NCBI RefSeq assembly: GCF_040436345.1
Contig: NC_133232.1
Span: 28,955,315-29,019,314 of the forward strand
Reading direction: 5' to 3'
DNA: 64,000 nucleotides
DNA from: Pagrus major
Lineage: Eukaryota; Chordata; Actinopteri; Spariformes; Sparidae
Below the pieces are notes generated by a model, which had not been told where the DNA came from, searched no databases, and worked only from the letters and a program-made list of their open reading frames with translations. Below, piece by piece: positions 1 to 10,400 of the stretch. Position 1 is the stretch's first letter, and every line of letters begins with the position of its first letter. The translations under genes were made by a program, and so were the position numbers.

Positions 1-462
1 TTATGATCATTATCAGTTGCTGCTCTTTGCAAATGGTGCAATATCCGGATATTGCACTTATATATATGCAATTTATATATATTCCGATTAATTGTGCAGC
101 CCTACAGTCAGCATTTTGTCTGTCTGTGACATCGAAAGTCAAGTCAGTTTTATTTGCTGATTTGTTAGAGTACAGAGACCTTATGGGAAGGTTATGCTTA
201 ATGCTAACTTCTATTTTTAGACAATACAATTTTTGGCATCCATTTCATGATGACGTCCCACTTTTAGTCTTTGTGGTGCGCCATTACTGTGCAGTGCAGA
301 CCGTATACCTCTTCACAGCTTCAACTCTTTTGTTTCTTTATGTTTCTTTGTAATCACAGTTCTTTTAGACAAGCACATACTGGTGGTGGATACATTTAAA
401 TGAAGGTCATACTGTTTATCTCCCTGAAGGTTTCCGCTATGACATGAAATATGAATAGTCTG

Positions 463-534
463 CATATCACTTCATATCACTTCCTATCACTTCCTATCAC
501 TTCATATCACTTCATATCACTTCATATCACTTCC
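463..534. repeat. 10-bp minisatellite, unit TTCATATCAC
   Basis: About seven head-to-tail copies of a 10-bp unit with a fixed a/c variant (TTCATATCAC or TTCCTATCAC). Confidence 0.9.
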
Positions 535-2814
535 TACTTATTTTCACTTATTTAAAAGGAGACAATTTGGTGTAAAAAGTGCTGATTCACAGACACGAAA
601 CAAATTTGCTGCATCACAAAGAAGCGAGTTGTACCAATTTTTGCCACAAGGGTGAGATAATGTTTAAAACGATGACCTTCCAATATCATTTGTCCTCCCA
701 GCACGTAGTGGCATATACTCCAGTTTCTCCCAATCCGAACTGGCAAGAGCAGGTGCAGACATTTGGATGCCTTTCAGCTATTTTTCAAGAGACGGTTCTT
801 GATGTGGTACCAGGTCATGTTGTTAATAGAATCCATCTTTGTATGCCATACCAAATGTACCTCGATCTGTCCCCGTATCTCTGCTGAAAGCGGCCCCATC
901 TGCTTCAGCCAGTACAAGAGGCTTTCATAAATCATCGAATGTGCGGTGAAGAGGTGCACACTGTATTCATTCAGCCTCTATTAAATCTCAGCGAATCACT
1001 GAGAGCATGCCCTCATTTTAAAGGATGTGGAGAGTAAACTTAAAACAAACACAAAAATGATCGAGGGAACAAGCAAACAACATCAGAACAGTTACAAAAA
1101 AACGTGACTCGAGAGCAGATTAGTTTAAAATTGACTTATAGGAACAATTGGTTTAAGTTTTGGGACTTTGAGCATTAGCCAATCACTTGAGCGGGTCAAA
1201 TAATGACAATGGGACAGATTTAATAAGGAAGTGATGTAACCAATGCCTGTCATGTCTTACTGTTAGATATGCCCAACCAACCTTTTACACCAGTACTGAG
1301 TCTCAGAGTGGACTGATGAACTGAATCTTTGATTTCTCAGTTGTCCTCTTCCTCCTCAGCCTGAGAAAACTGACTTTGTTTCTGAACAAATATCCATTTT
1401 TATATTGTAGCTTGCTGACAAATGTGTCAACGTGAAATTTAAACTTACTACATACTACAGCATATGTGGAAAAAAAGTAGTATAAAGCTTTTTGTGGCTC
1501 CAGAGTTAGCTGTATGTTATCTGATCAACTGACTCCAGTGATGTCATTCAGTGGCTAAGGTAGGCGCCAGGTTGCATTGCAGCTTCCTTCCATATGCAGA
1601 CCTTTAAACAGACTGTAAAGTGTAAAATATGTGGAGTTATCCTTTAATATAAATTGTTAAACAAGGCACGACCCAGTATTTAACCTCTGACAGCAGCAAA
1701 TGCAGAACGATCATGTACTTGAACAGTTAGGGAACTGAAACTAAAATGAAATTTTGTTGTTTGTTTTTATTTTGAAGACAGACATTTTCAGTCATGCCCA
1801 GCTGGTGCACAGTGACCTTTTAACTTATTTGTATAAAATCCTTGCAAAGTTACGATAACAAAAGATGCATTGTGCAATTTAAGGTGATTGACGTGACACT
1901 GCTGATTCATCATTTACTGTTACAGTTTCTTCACCAGTAGAGGCTTTGTTAAACAGGAAATGAGGGCTGAAAGGCAGCACGTAGTCTACTGTAGCCGTTC
2001 AGCCTCTGAACAGTGTTGCGAGTCAAAGCAGGAGACATTTCTGACCACTTTCTGCCACAGAGGCTGGAGACGCACTGAGTTTCAGCAGCAGCTTCAATTA
2101 ATTTAACAACCAGCTGTGTTTACCTAATAAAAACCTGCTACCGTGGCTGGTAGAGTTCACCGCCAGATTTCATTGGCATTTAGTTATGAGAGGTGTCAAT
2201 TTCCTAAATTCCCCGAGATGGAATTTCAGGTAGCTTGATAAAGACAAGTTTCAAATCCGTCATCTATAAACAAGAGTCAGGGCAGATTTCCTTCTCAGGA
2301 AAGTCCCTCCTCTCTGTTTCTGGAAGAGTTTCTGTGGAAAAGGAAGACTGGCTGTGATTAACACAGATAAACTGGTTGGCGCAGCGAACTTTCTTCAGTC
2401 GTGTTTTCACAGTTTACAAGCGTAAAAATGGCTTCTTCTGAAGAGTTTAACAAATAGAGCATGAGAGCTTCAGTTTCTGATGAAGTCTGCACACCAGACA
2501 GCAGCTGTTGTACCACATCAGCTGAATTAAGGAAGTGGTTATAAAAACAAATAAAAGAGAGAGCAAGGGGCGTACGGGGTCAAACCACATAACATGTGAT
2601 GGTTTTAATCAACTTGAATATAAATTATTGAAACACCATTATGCTATAATGCTGTTTCTGAAATGAAAGCTGTGTAATTTGTTTCACAACCCTTGTCAGA
2701 CGTCCAGACGGATTCACTGAAGACACAAAGTAACGTGTTGTTTAGTACAATTTTGGCTCTTTCTGGCATTCAGAGTCGGTCCATCAGAAAATATGGATGT
2801 TTTCCAGTCAGAAA

Positions 2815-3023
2815 AGTAATCGGCAGCTATTTCGATAATCAGTTAATGGTTTCTTTGTTCCAACTTCTCAGATGTTTAGATTTCCTTTTTATTTGCCTCA
2901 TGTGATTGTAAGGAGCATGTGTTTGTTTTGGACTGTCTGCTGAAGACATTAAAGACATTTATGATTGCCATTTTTCATTTTTCCATTAATCCATAATGAT
3001 AAAAGCCGTCAGCTGCAGCCCTA
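2815..3023 (-). mobile_element. Remnant of the GCAACTAACGATTA-type MITE
   Basis: Reads in reverse as GGGCTGCAGCTGACGG followed by AT-rich sequence and ends with a TCGATTA-like terminus (AATCAGTTAATGG on the plus strand). The end GTCAGCTGCAGCCCTAG matches the other copies near 11.6, 25.5, 37.6 and 44.8 kb. Diverged. Confidence 0.55.
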
Positions 3024-3514
3024 GAATAAAAAAATTGAATAAAGGCTGAATCCATGAAAGAGTAACCTCCTTGTATCTGATATTTCAGACAACCTTTTTG
3101 TGTTTTCCCCTGAATCCATCTGGTTTGGTCTGGTTCTAGCTGCTACTTCAGCATGATTCACATGATGTTTGTGCAAAGCTGTATCTTAATCTAATAGAGA
3201 TGGACACTCAAGTCTAGTGTCACTTGTTTTCCCCACCAGAGCTCCTCGGTCAGCCTTATTTTTAAACTTGCACTGTGTGATTTCTCAGGATAGTTGTGCA
3301 GGCAGCCTTTCCTTAATGTCGTTAAAACGTTAAAATGGACACAGTCTTGTTGCACATTTGTATATCAGTCCTCCCCATCACTGGGACTACACAAGGCCTG
3401 GAAACTCGTGGTTCATTTAGCCAAACATTAAATCAGGTTTTATAGTGAATGTGTCTCCCTTGTAATAAGATCACCACAAATCAAGACGGTTATTTAAAAA
3501 TAACCAGTAACACT

Positions 3515-3956
3515 TCACAATGCAGTACACAAACATGTGAGTAGTTACTGAGGAAAGAGTGAGAAAAACCTGATGATTAATACATTGTTAATGAGTAATT
3601 CCTGAATAAATCTGATTTGAGGACTTTGTAGTAGATAATGATGATTTACTACAGAGAACAGACTGGGAGATACTATATTAATGAATCATTAGGTAATGAT
3701 TAGTCCATAAGTATCAGCCAAACTTGTAACGACTTATTCATTACTAATTAATACTTATTATTTACTCCTCCTTGTCCTCTCAAGTCGTGATACTTTATAC
3801 TAAGTAGTTTCTAAGTGGTCCCTCATTACCTCATGATTATCTGACCATTACTTACTCTTTTTAATAATCTTGAAGGGGAAGTCTGCTCTCTAGTAACTCC
3901 TTATTTTCTTCTCTATAGTCCTCGAATTAGAGTTATTCAGAAAGTACCCATCAGTG
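3515..3956. repeat. Degenerate AT-rich dispersed repeat (AACACTT... ATTACTAATTAAT words)
   Basis: Begins with TAACACTTCACAATG and continues with loosely repeated ATTAATGA/TAATGATTA words and their reverse, e.g. TAATGAATCATTAGGTAATG and CATTACCTCATGATTATC. This gives it an inverted-repeat look. It resembles a common teleost element beginning AACACTTTACAATAA; identification is from memory. Confidence 0.45.
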
Positions 3957-4300
3957 TTGTAAAGTATATAAAGGTCCTACTTGAGTAAAAGTAAAGTTAT
4001 CGTGTTAAATTATTACTTTGGTAAAAGTGACAACCAAACCAAGCAAATGACCGATTGAAATGAAAGTAAATAGATATACTTAAGTATCAAAAGTACAAGT
4101 AAAAGTACATTTTGCATATATACATGTACGTATAAACTGTATACAACGGATCGACCCATTATCGGATTATCACAATCAGTGTTTTTTTTAATCTGATTGC
4201 TGATGATTCATTTTGAATGCTGCATGCGATCTCCAAAGTAGCAACTGGTAACTAACATGATCAAATAAACGTTTGTTGTGTGTTTGTATTTTGTGCCTTC
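3956..4300 (+). mobile_element. MITE-like element rich in AAAAGTA words, copy 1
   Basis: Starts GTGTTGTAAAGTATATAAAGG and contains repeated AAAAGTA/AAGTAC words, then ATTATCGGATTATCACAATC followed by CAGTGTTTTTTT. The same order (GTTGTAAAAGTAAAACTCATACTTTACT, then AATTATCGTATCC, ATCTGATTATCAGAATCAG, CAGTGTTTTTTTATC) recurs at 21.8-22.2 kb, so this is a dispersed family. Confidence 0.6.
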
Positions 4301-5649
4301 TCGTTTCAAGATTTGTTTTCAGTTCCACTTTCACAAAACTTTCCAAAACAAAGTGAAACCTTTACTCAAACACCTTTTTCAAAAAGGGAAAACAAGCTAA
4401 TTTCTTCAGATTGAGCAATCATTAACGTTAAACTATAGATAACATGGCGATATTGTCCAAATAAGGTATGTCACATTCAACACGTGAGCTCGGTGAGTTG
4501 AGTTCTTAAGAAAGTACAAAAACACAGACGGGACACAGTGAAACTAATTGGTATGAAAGTTGTGATTCCTGCGCTCAGACAGAAAAACATCCTGATTTGA
4601 ACCAATTCAATTTCAAGATCTCTCGTAAAGAACAAACGACCCATTCATCAGCTGAATACGCCCATACAAGAAGTAACAATCGGGTCAAAGCAGAGGGTCA
4701 ATCAAACGAGCCTGAATGCAGTGGTCCGCTGTGGACATCTCATGGCAGCATGACGGACTGTAATCAATGCTTGTTGTGTGTTTGCTTTACGTGAATGAGA
4801 CATATTGTCTTTGCCTTTGAGACGTTTAGATGACTTGACGCAGGAGAGAGCAGGATGATTGAGATTTTACTTCCCCGTTGAGTCTTAGATGCATAAGACA
4901 CATTTTTATCAAACTCATCTCTGTACAAGCACGATAAGATCCTCCCCAACATACTGGGTAATCGATTTCCAAACTGCTGCCACAAAAACAGAACAGAAGT
5001 CCACTGATTTACACCTAAAGGTCAGTGTACTTCTTTTGAAAACCAGGGTTTTCCCCACCAGTGTAAGGCTTAGGTGCAGCACCCAAGCTGTTCTGGACAC
5101 CACCTAAGAAATATAAAAGAAGAAGAGCATTAAATTCACTTTTCACAGATGTAGTGCTGCAGTTGGTCCTCGATGGACTTCCATATTGAGTTTTGTTTAT
5201 TTATGATCTGCTCCAGCTTTCCAACTTTTTGCACACAGATGTTGTGATAACAATGATCCAAAATGATGTGAAATGCCGTGTTTTTTAATGGCAAACATAA
5301 AATGTCAGTTTGGGCATCGAAGTCCAACCACAAACCAGGGGAAAACACGGACTACTCAGCCTATGTAAGAGGTGGTTTAATGTTTTTTATGTCACAGACG
5401 GAGCCTTATCAGGTCTCAGAAAACAAACATCAGCTGTGTAGTGTAGTGATCTTGTGTTTTTGCTCTGCACCCTCACCAACACCCCCAAAAACATGTACCA
5501 TGTAGTCCAAGTGTCTGTGGAAGACGTAACACAGATCTCTGAACCAGTTACAAACCTCGGCCTCTCCCATTAAGTAGGACAACACATTTATCTGGGTTAC
5601 TTTTCTATGTAGGACTTGGATATTGGCTTTTTATTACAACTCCAGGTTC

Positions 5650-5850
5650 AAAGGAAAATTCAGTCGTTATCTACTTAGCCTCACGTCAATGGAAAGTCAG
5701 GGAAAGTTTCGCAGTCCACAAAACATTTCTGGAGCTTCACGGCAGAAACAGCCGAAGTAGATGGGGGAATAAACAAAACAAAACAAAAACATAAAATGGC
5801 TTCATACAGTCGAAATCTCTGAAAGCCCCAAGTTTCTGAATTGATTAGAA
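5650..5850 (-). mobile_element. Short dispersed element (GAAGCTCCAGAAATG family), reverse copy
   Basis: Contains AAACATTTCTGGAGCTTCA and GTTATCTACTTAGCC on the plus strand, the reverse of the copy beginning 100 bp further on. Similar copies lie at about 35.2, 51.05 and 51.9 kb. Confidence 0.7.
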
Positions 5851-5959
5851 AAGACGTAATTTACACCCTTTGACGTGCGGTCAAAGCTGGTGCGCGCTAA
5901 AGCTTTTAGCTTTGCAGCGTCAGTGAAGATTTTGCCTTTAAAAAGACTGTAAACAATCT

Positions 5960-6165
5960 TTTCAGGGCTTCCAGACACTTGGATTTTTGCCAGACGAGCT
6001 ATATGGAGCCATTTTATGTTTATTTTTTCAGCTGTTGTTTTCTACCTTTGAAAACAAAGTTCCCATCTGCTTCAGTTGTTTAGGAGACACTGTGAAGCTC
6101 CGGGATTATAAAACTTCGCCTGATTTTCATCGACACGGTGGCGGGTAGATAACGACTGTATTTTG
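5960..6165 (+). mobile_element. Short dispersed element (GAAGCTCCAGAAATG family), forward copy
   Basis: Runs from CAGGGCTTCCAGACACTTGG through GGAGCCATTTTATGTTTAT, CATCTGCTTCAGTTGTTTAG and GTGAAGCTCCGGGA to GTAGATAACGACTG. It is the near inverse of 5650-5850 and matches 35.22-35.48 kb and 51.88-52.08 kb. Confidence 0.7.
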
Positions 6166-6959
6166 ATCTGGTTGAGCATTTCCTTTCAGGTTGTCTGATG
6201 CTAATCTCCCTCAAGTGTGCAGTGTACGGTAACGTTGACTTCCTCTCCTAATATTTAAGATTAGACCACGATATTTCTTAACGCGTTGACTCTTCGAATA
6301 CAAACAAATGAAAGCTAAATAAACTTTTTATCCTTTTTTTTAGGAGGAGGTAACACCAGTGTGACAATATTCATGAAAAATGGATTTTACAAAATGGCTG
6401 CCACAGGGCATCAAACCACACACTGTCAATCATGTAAAACTCACTAAATCATGTAATTCAGTCCTTTTGTTTTCCACTTTTTGTTTTTTTACAACTCCCT
6501 TCTGATAAAGTAGGTCACACCAGTGACGTCTGCCAAAAGCTTCACATGAAGTCTGGAGATAAATGTGAAATGTCTTATGAGTGAAGAGAGACAGTGGACT
6601 TCACCATGTCCTTTCTTCATAGATCTCCAGGAAGTAGGTCAAAGGAAATAAAGCGACGTCATCGGTGTGATTTTTATTTTCAAAACTATAGACTTTTGTC
6701 ACACTGTAACACCAGTGATGCAACTCCAGGGGACGCTTACTTTAATTTCATGTAGTTTTAGGTCATTTCTGTCATATATTTGATAGTTATGTATACATTA
6801 TTGCATTGTGAAAGGTAGAAAAAACATCTGTGGTGCTTTGCAATGTTAAATAATTGATTAAAAAATATATATATATTGCCAAGTTGCTGGCTCCAGAGGC
6901 AGTGACTATTGAAATGAAAGTGTTTTTCAGGTGTTAAATGGACGTTTCCACTGAATGAG

Positions 6960-7368
6960 ACAGGGTTTGCACACGACCAGCAGCGGCCTCCTCACTCTTG
7001 TCCTGCCCCAGAAGTTGGTAGTCTGACTCCGTGTCTGTCCGGGCCTGTTCTCGCCTCCCCCCCTTGCGCTGTTGTTTGCAGATGTTCATTAGCATTTTGG
7101 ATATACCCACTTGTCAGCGGGGCCCGGCTCCGCCTCCTGCGCTTTGATTGGGCCCCACTGTTACTGGAGCTGTCAGCTCGGCTCCGGGAAGGTTTTCTCT
7201 CCTCTCCTCTCCTCTCGGTCCCAGTTCCCTTCAGCTACCGAGCGGGCGGACTGCAGGCGGCGGGCAGGCTCTCTCGCCTTTGTTCGCTAGCTTGGAGAGC
7301 ACCGAGAAAAACAAAACACAGACAAGAGCCGCATCCATGCAAGTAGCAGCACTTTTTTTTTGTGGAAA
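6960..7368 (+). promoter_or_regulatory. GC-rich promoter region of the sestrin gene
   Basis: The surroundings are AT-rich, but this stretch is GC-rich with a GC box (CCGCCTCC, 7130-7137) and an inverted CCAAT box (ATTGG, 7147-7151). A CT-rich tract at about 7197-7216 could mark the initiator. It directly precedes the putative first exon. No TATA box is evident at a fitting distance. Inference from composition and motifs only. Confidence 0.55.
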
Positions 7369-7434
7369 ATGATCATCTGTACGAATAAAATGGAGTACCC
7401 CCTGAGAACCCAGTGCCAGCGAGTACACAAACAG
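7200..7434 (+). other. Putative sestrin first exon: 5'UTR plus 22 codons
   Basis: ATG at 7369 opens a 22-codon frame starting [15 protein letters not shown]. It ends at a good donor (CAG/GTATGT, cut after 7434) in phase 0, the same phase in which the next sestrin exon starts at 14094. It lies just downstream of a GC-rich promoter-like stretch. The peptide has only weak likeness to the starts of known sestrins, so the ATG may instead be part of a 5' leader. The 5' limit is a guess. Confidence 0.5.
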
Positions 7435-10400
7435 GTATGTTAAAGCTTGACAATAGACTGGCTGAGTTGGTTTTAACACAATTAAAGCTAGCGGCTAGCT
7501 GAGTAGCTTTCATTCATTTGAATGACTTGTTTTATAGCTAACGTTACATTAAAAAAACAACAAAAAAACCCTACCTGTATACCAGCTCTTCTTGTTCTGC
7601 CTTTTCTGTAGCTTTAACCTGACTCTTTTCGAGAAGTTAAACATCAAACATGTTAGATAAAGGTCGCTGTTAACATTTATTTCAGCGTGTAAACTTTTCT
7701 TGTCAGCCTGTAACGTCACAAGTTAGCATAACTTCTGATGAAGCTAACCTAGCTAGCTCAGCTAACGGTCTATCGAGCAGAAAAAAGGGGCAATAAAATG
7801 GGATTTTGTGGGTGAATTCAGGGTTATTAAGTGTCACCTTTTCCCTCACAGTCAAGCAACATTTCGTAGATGCCATCTCCAGTCGTGAACGTGTCACGTA
7901 AAGCTCGCAACATTTCGTCTTTTTCCTTTTTTTTTCGTCTCCTCTCTTTCTTATTTAAAGCCGCTGTTAGTGAATTAACATTAGCATTAACAATTAGCCG
8001 CTCGCTGTCAGGTCTGTGTTTGTGTGTCTTTACTGCGATTATGGAGACGTCAAACCATCTGCCTTTTGTTAGGATGATTTAAGCACTTTCCCTTTTTCAT
8101 ACATCGTTTATTATATTAAACTTTCACTCGTGTTTTTTGTTTTGTTTTACTGAAATGCTAATGTTTAAATGCAGCAGAGGTCGGGAGCGCTGCGGTGCGA
8201 GGAGAAAAACTGGAGGTGACGATGACATCATCTGAGGATTTGGGAGAAAAGTGTGTGTCAGTGAAGCTTAGGTGGCTGTGAAGTAATGCAGTGCCATTTA
8301 TTCAACATCAATAATACATAAGGACGTCGCTAGAAAAGGACACAGCTGTGTAAATGCGTCGTATCCACCAGGACAGATGAGGATTGTTCAGGGTTTTGTT
8401 TGTTTTTCCTGTCTTGCGGTGCCTCCTGAATGTTGGCGACTTTTTATTGTGCTGTTTTTGCTGGCTGAACTGGACTGCCAATCAAAGTTGTTTTTCTCCT
8501 CTGTCGCTGCTTTTCCACTGTGCAACAGAGAGGGGGCGCTGTCTCGAGTGCAGTCCACAGAGACGTGTTTGCTGCAGATTATAGTTCAGAAATGAAGCAA
8601 AAAAACAGGGAGGAATGTGAAGCAGCGAGGGGATTCAGAAAGCCTCCACTCTGGCTTCAAGTCCAGTCTGTGCTACTTTCATGCCACCCTGTTCGCTGTG
8701 TGTCTGTCATTTGACGACACGATCACCTCTAACTGTGGACAAACAGTCAGTATTTTTGTTCTGACTCCACGACTACTTAAATCACTTGCATTCAAAAAGC
8801 TATTTGTTAAAATAAACACATATTTGGCAAGCGTTCACCTGACTGCTGATATGAGTTATCAGTGAAAGTGTTGCTCTACCTTGCCTGCCATGTTTCCTGA
8901 CAGGTTCAATCACTCATCTACTGTATGTGGGCTCGGCTCTGCCTTTTTTTTATTTTTTTCATCCTGCAGCACAGTGTTTTGTTTGTCTTGGTTGTGTTGT
9001 ATGTGCTGTCCTTACCCAGCAGCTCCTTCCCCTCCCCTCTCCCCATCTCCTCCCCTCTCCAAACATCTTTGGGCTGCAGCTGGTTTGTTTTGCACTACTC
9101 CCTGAGTTCAGGTTGCAGAGCCAAAATCGGCCTTGGCTGCTTGTGTTTCCGGTGATGAGGCTGCAGGAGGGAGGGGGTCAAAGGAGTTAAAGCCCCCCCG
9201 GACGCAAGAGCGCGATAAGGACGGACCCCCTCCAGGCTCAATAGGAATGCAGATTGAATATCCTCCTCCTGTATCTGCAGCAGCCCCCCTCCTGCAGCCC
9301 ACCAACACCACACACACATGCACACACTACATGCGCACATGCACGTCTCATCTCAAGCTGACACATTTACCCTTGGAAGACTGCAGGCATCATTTTTCCA
9401 CTTCTTTGTGTGTGTCGTCTTAGTCCTGCCCTCTCCTTCGTCTCCCTGCCCGTACAGTGCTGCCGTTTTGTTTGTCAGCCTGCTATCAAAGCCCGTCTTT
9501 GTCTCCATTTACCTTTCCTCCCGTCGCTGACGTCACTCCTGTTTTTCATTTCATCCCTGCCTCTTGCTCCTCTCTGATCAATAAACAAATGACCTCTCCT
9601 GTGCTTTTTTTTTTCTTTTTTTTGAATGTCAAATGATCCGCACCTGTGAATTTTTGCCCACAACAGGCCCTCTGTAGTTTTTTTCCCCCCCCTCCTCCTA
9701 TCTTTTTGCTTCCAGGCCACAAGTTTGAATTCATCTTGTGATTTCAATACAGCAGCGCTCTCATATCAACATCGCCGTCTCGCTTTTGTCACCCTCCGGC
9801 TTGTTTTTGACTAGGAAGAAATGGCTTTGTTTCAGAACCAGTTGCTGCCGGGGCGTACTGTAAGCAGAATTAATAGGTTTGTTTGCGCAAAGGCTTTATG
9901 TGCTTGTGCTGTCAGACTGTTTGCATCCATGTGAAACCAAAATATGCTTTGTAATACCACACACAGTCGCCTAAATGATGATTTTGTTCCTTTTTTGCTT
10001 TATATATCCGCCCACACACGCTTGTTACCAGATTTTTTTCTTTTCATGCGGGTGTTCTTTTCATGTGGGTGGACAATAAGGAGGGTATCGCCTTATCAAA
10101 AGTACTGCTGTGTGCAGCTTCTGTGGCTTGTTTTCAGGCGAACAAGACGAAGCAGTGGGGATGGGTGTCTGGACACGGCTTGCACAAAAGACGTTTGTGT
10201 ATATTAATCACAAGTATTGATTAGCTCTGATGAAAATGTGTCTTTATTGTGGAATGGATATTTTATTTAGGAAATAAAATATAATATAAATCGCTTCACT
10301 TGTTCAGTCTGACAACCAGAAAAAAAGAGAGATTACGGTGTTTATTTATTTATTTTAAACATCCCCAGTTTTGGATACTTCTATAAAGAAACTAAAGTCC

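Larger units (their letters stand above)
1..5640. other. Non-coding AT-rich spacer upstream of sestrin
   Basis: No exon with conserved protein likeness was seen on either strand; the short open frames are unspliced and match nothing I recognise. It holds a 10-bp tandem repeat, a MITE remnant near 2.8-3.0 kb, a degenerate AT-rich repeat at 3.5-3.95 kb and an AAAAGTA-rich element at about 3.96-4.30 kb. The stretch 590-1015 is of higher complexity without visible repeats. Confidence 0.6.

Noticed and set aside
5949..5956. FOXO binding site GTAAACAA upstream of sestrin
   Set aside because: The same 8-mer or its reverse occurs many times in the window (e.g. 28.85, 30.79, 41.71, 45.48, 50.51 kb), so there is no enrichment at the promoter.
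8174..8214. Possible missing sestrin exon between an ATGCAG acceptor and a GAG/GTGACG donor
   Set aside because: None of its frames encodes the expected GPS-x-FIP segment and the length breaks the phase.
9133..9423. 96-codon open frame in sestrin intron 1
   Set aside because: CT- and CA-rich low-complexity DNA with overlapping frames on both strands; no conserved protein features.
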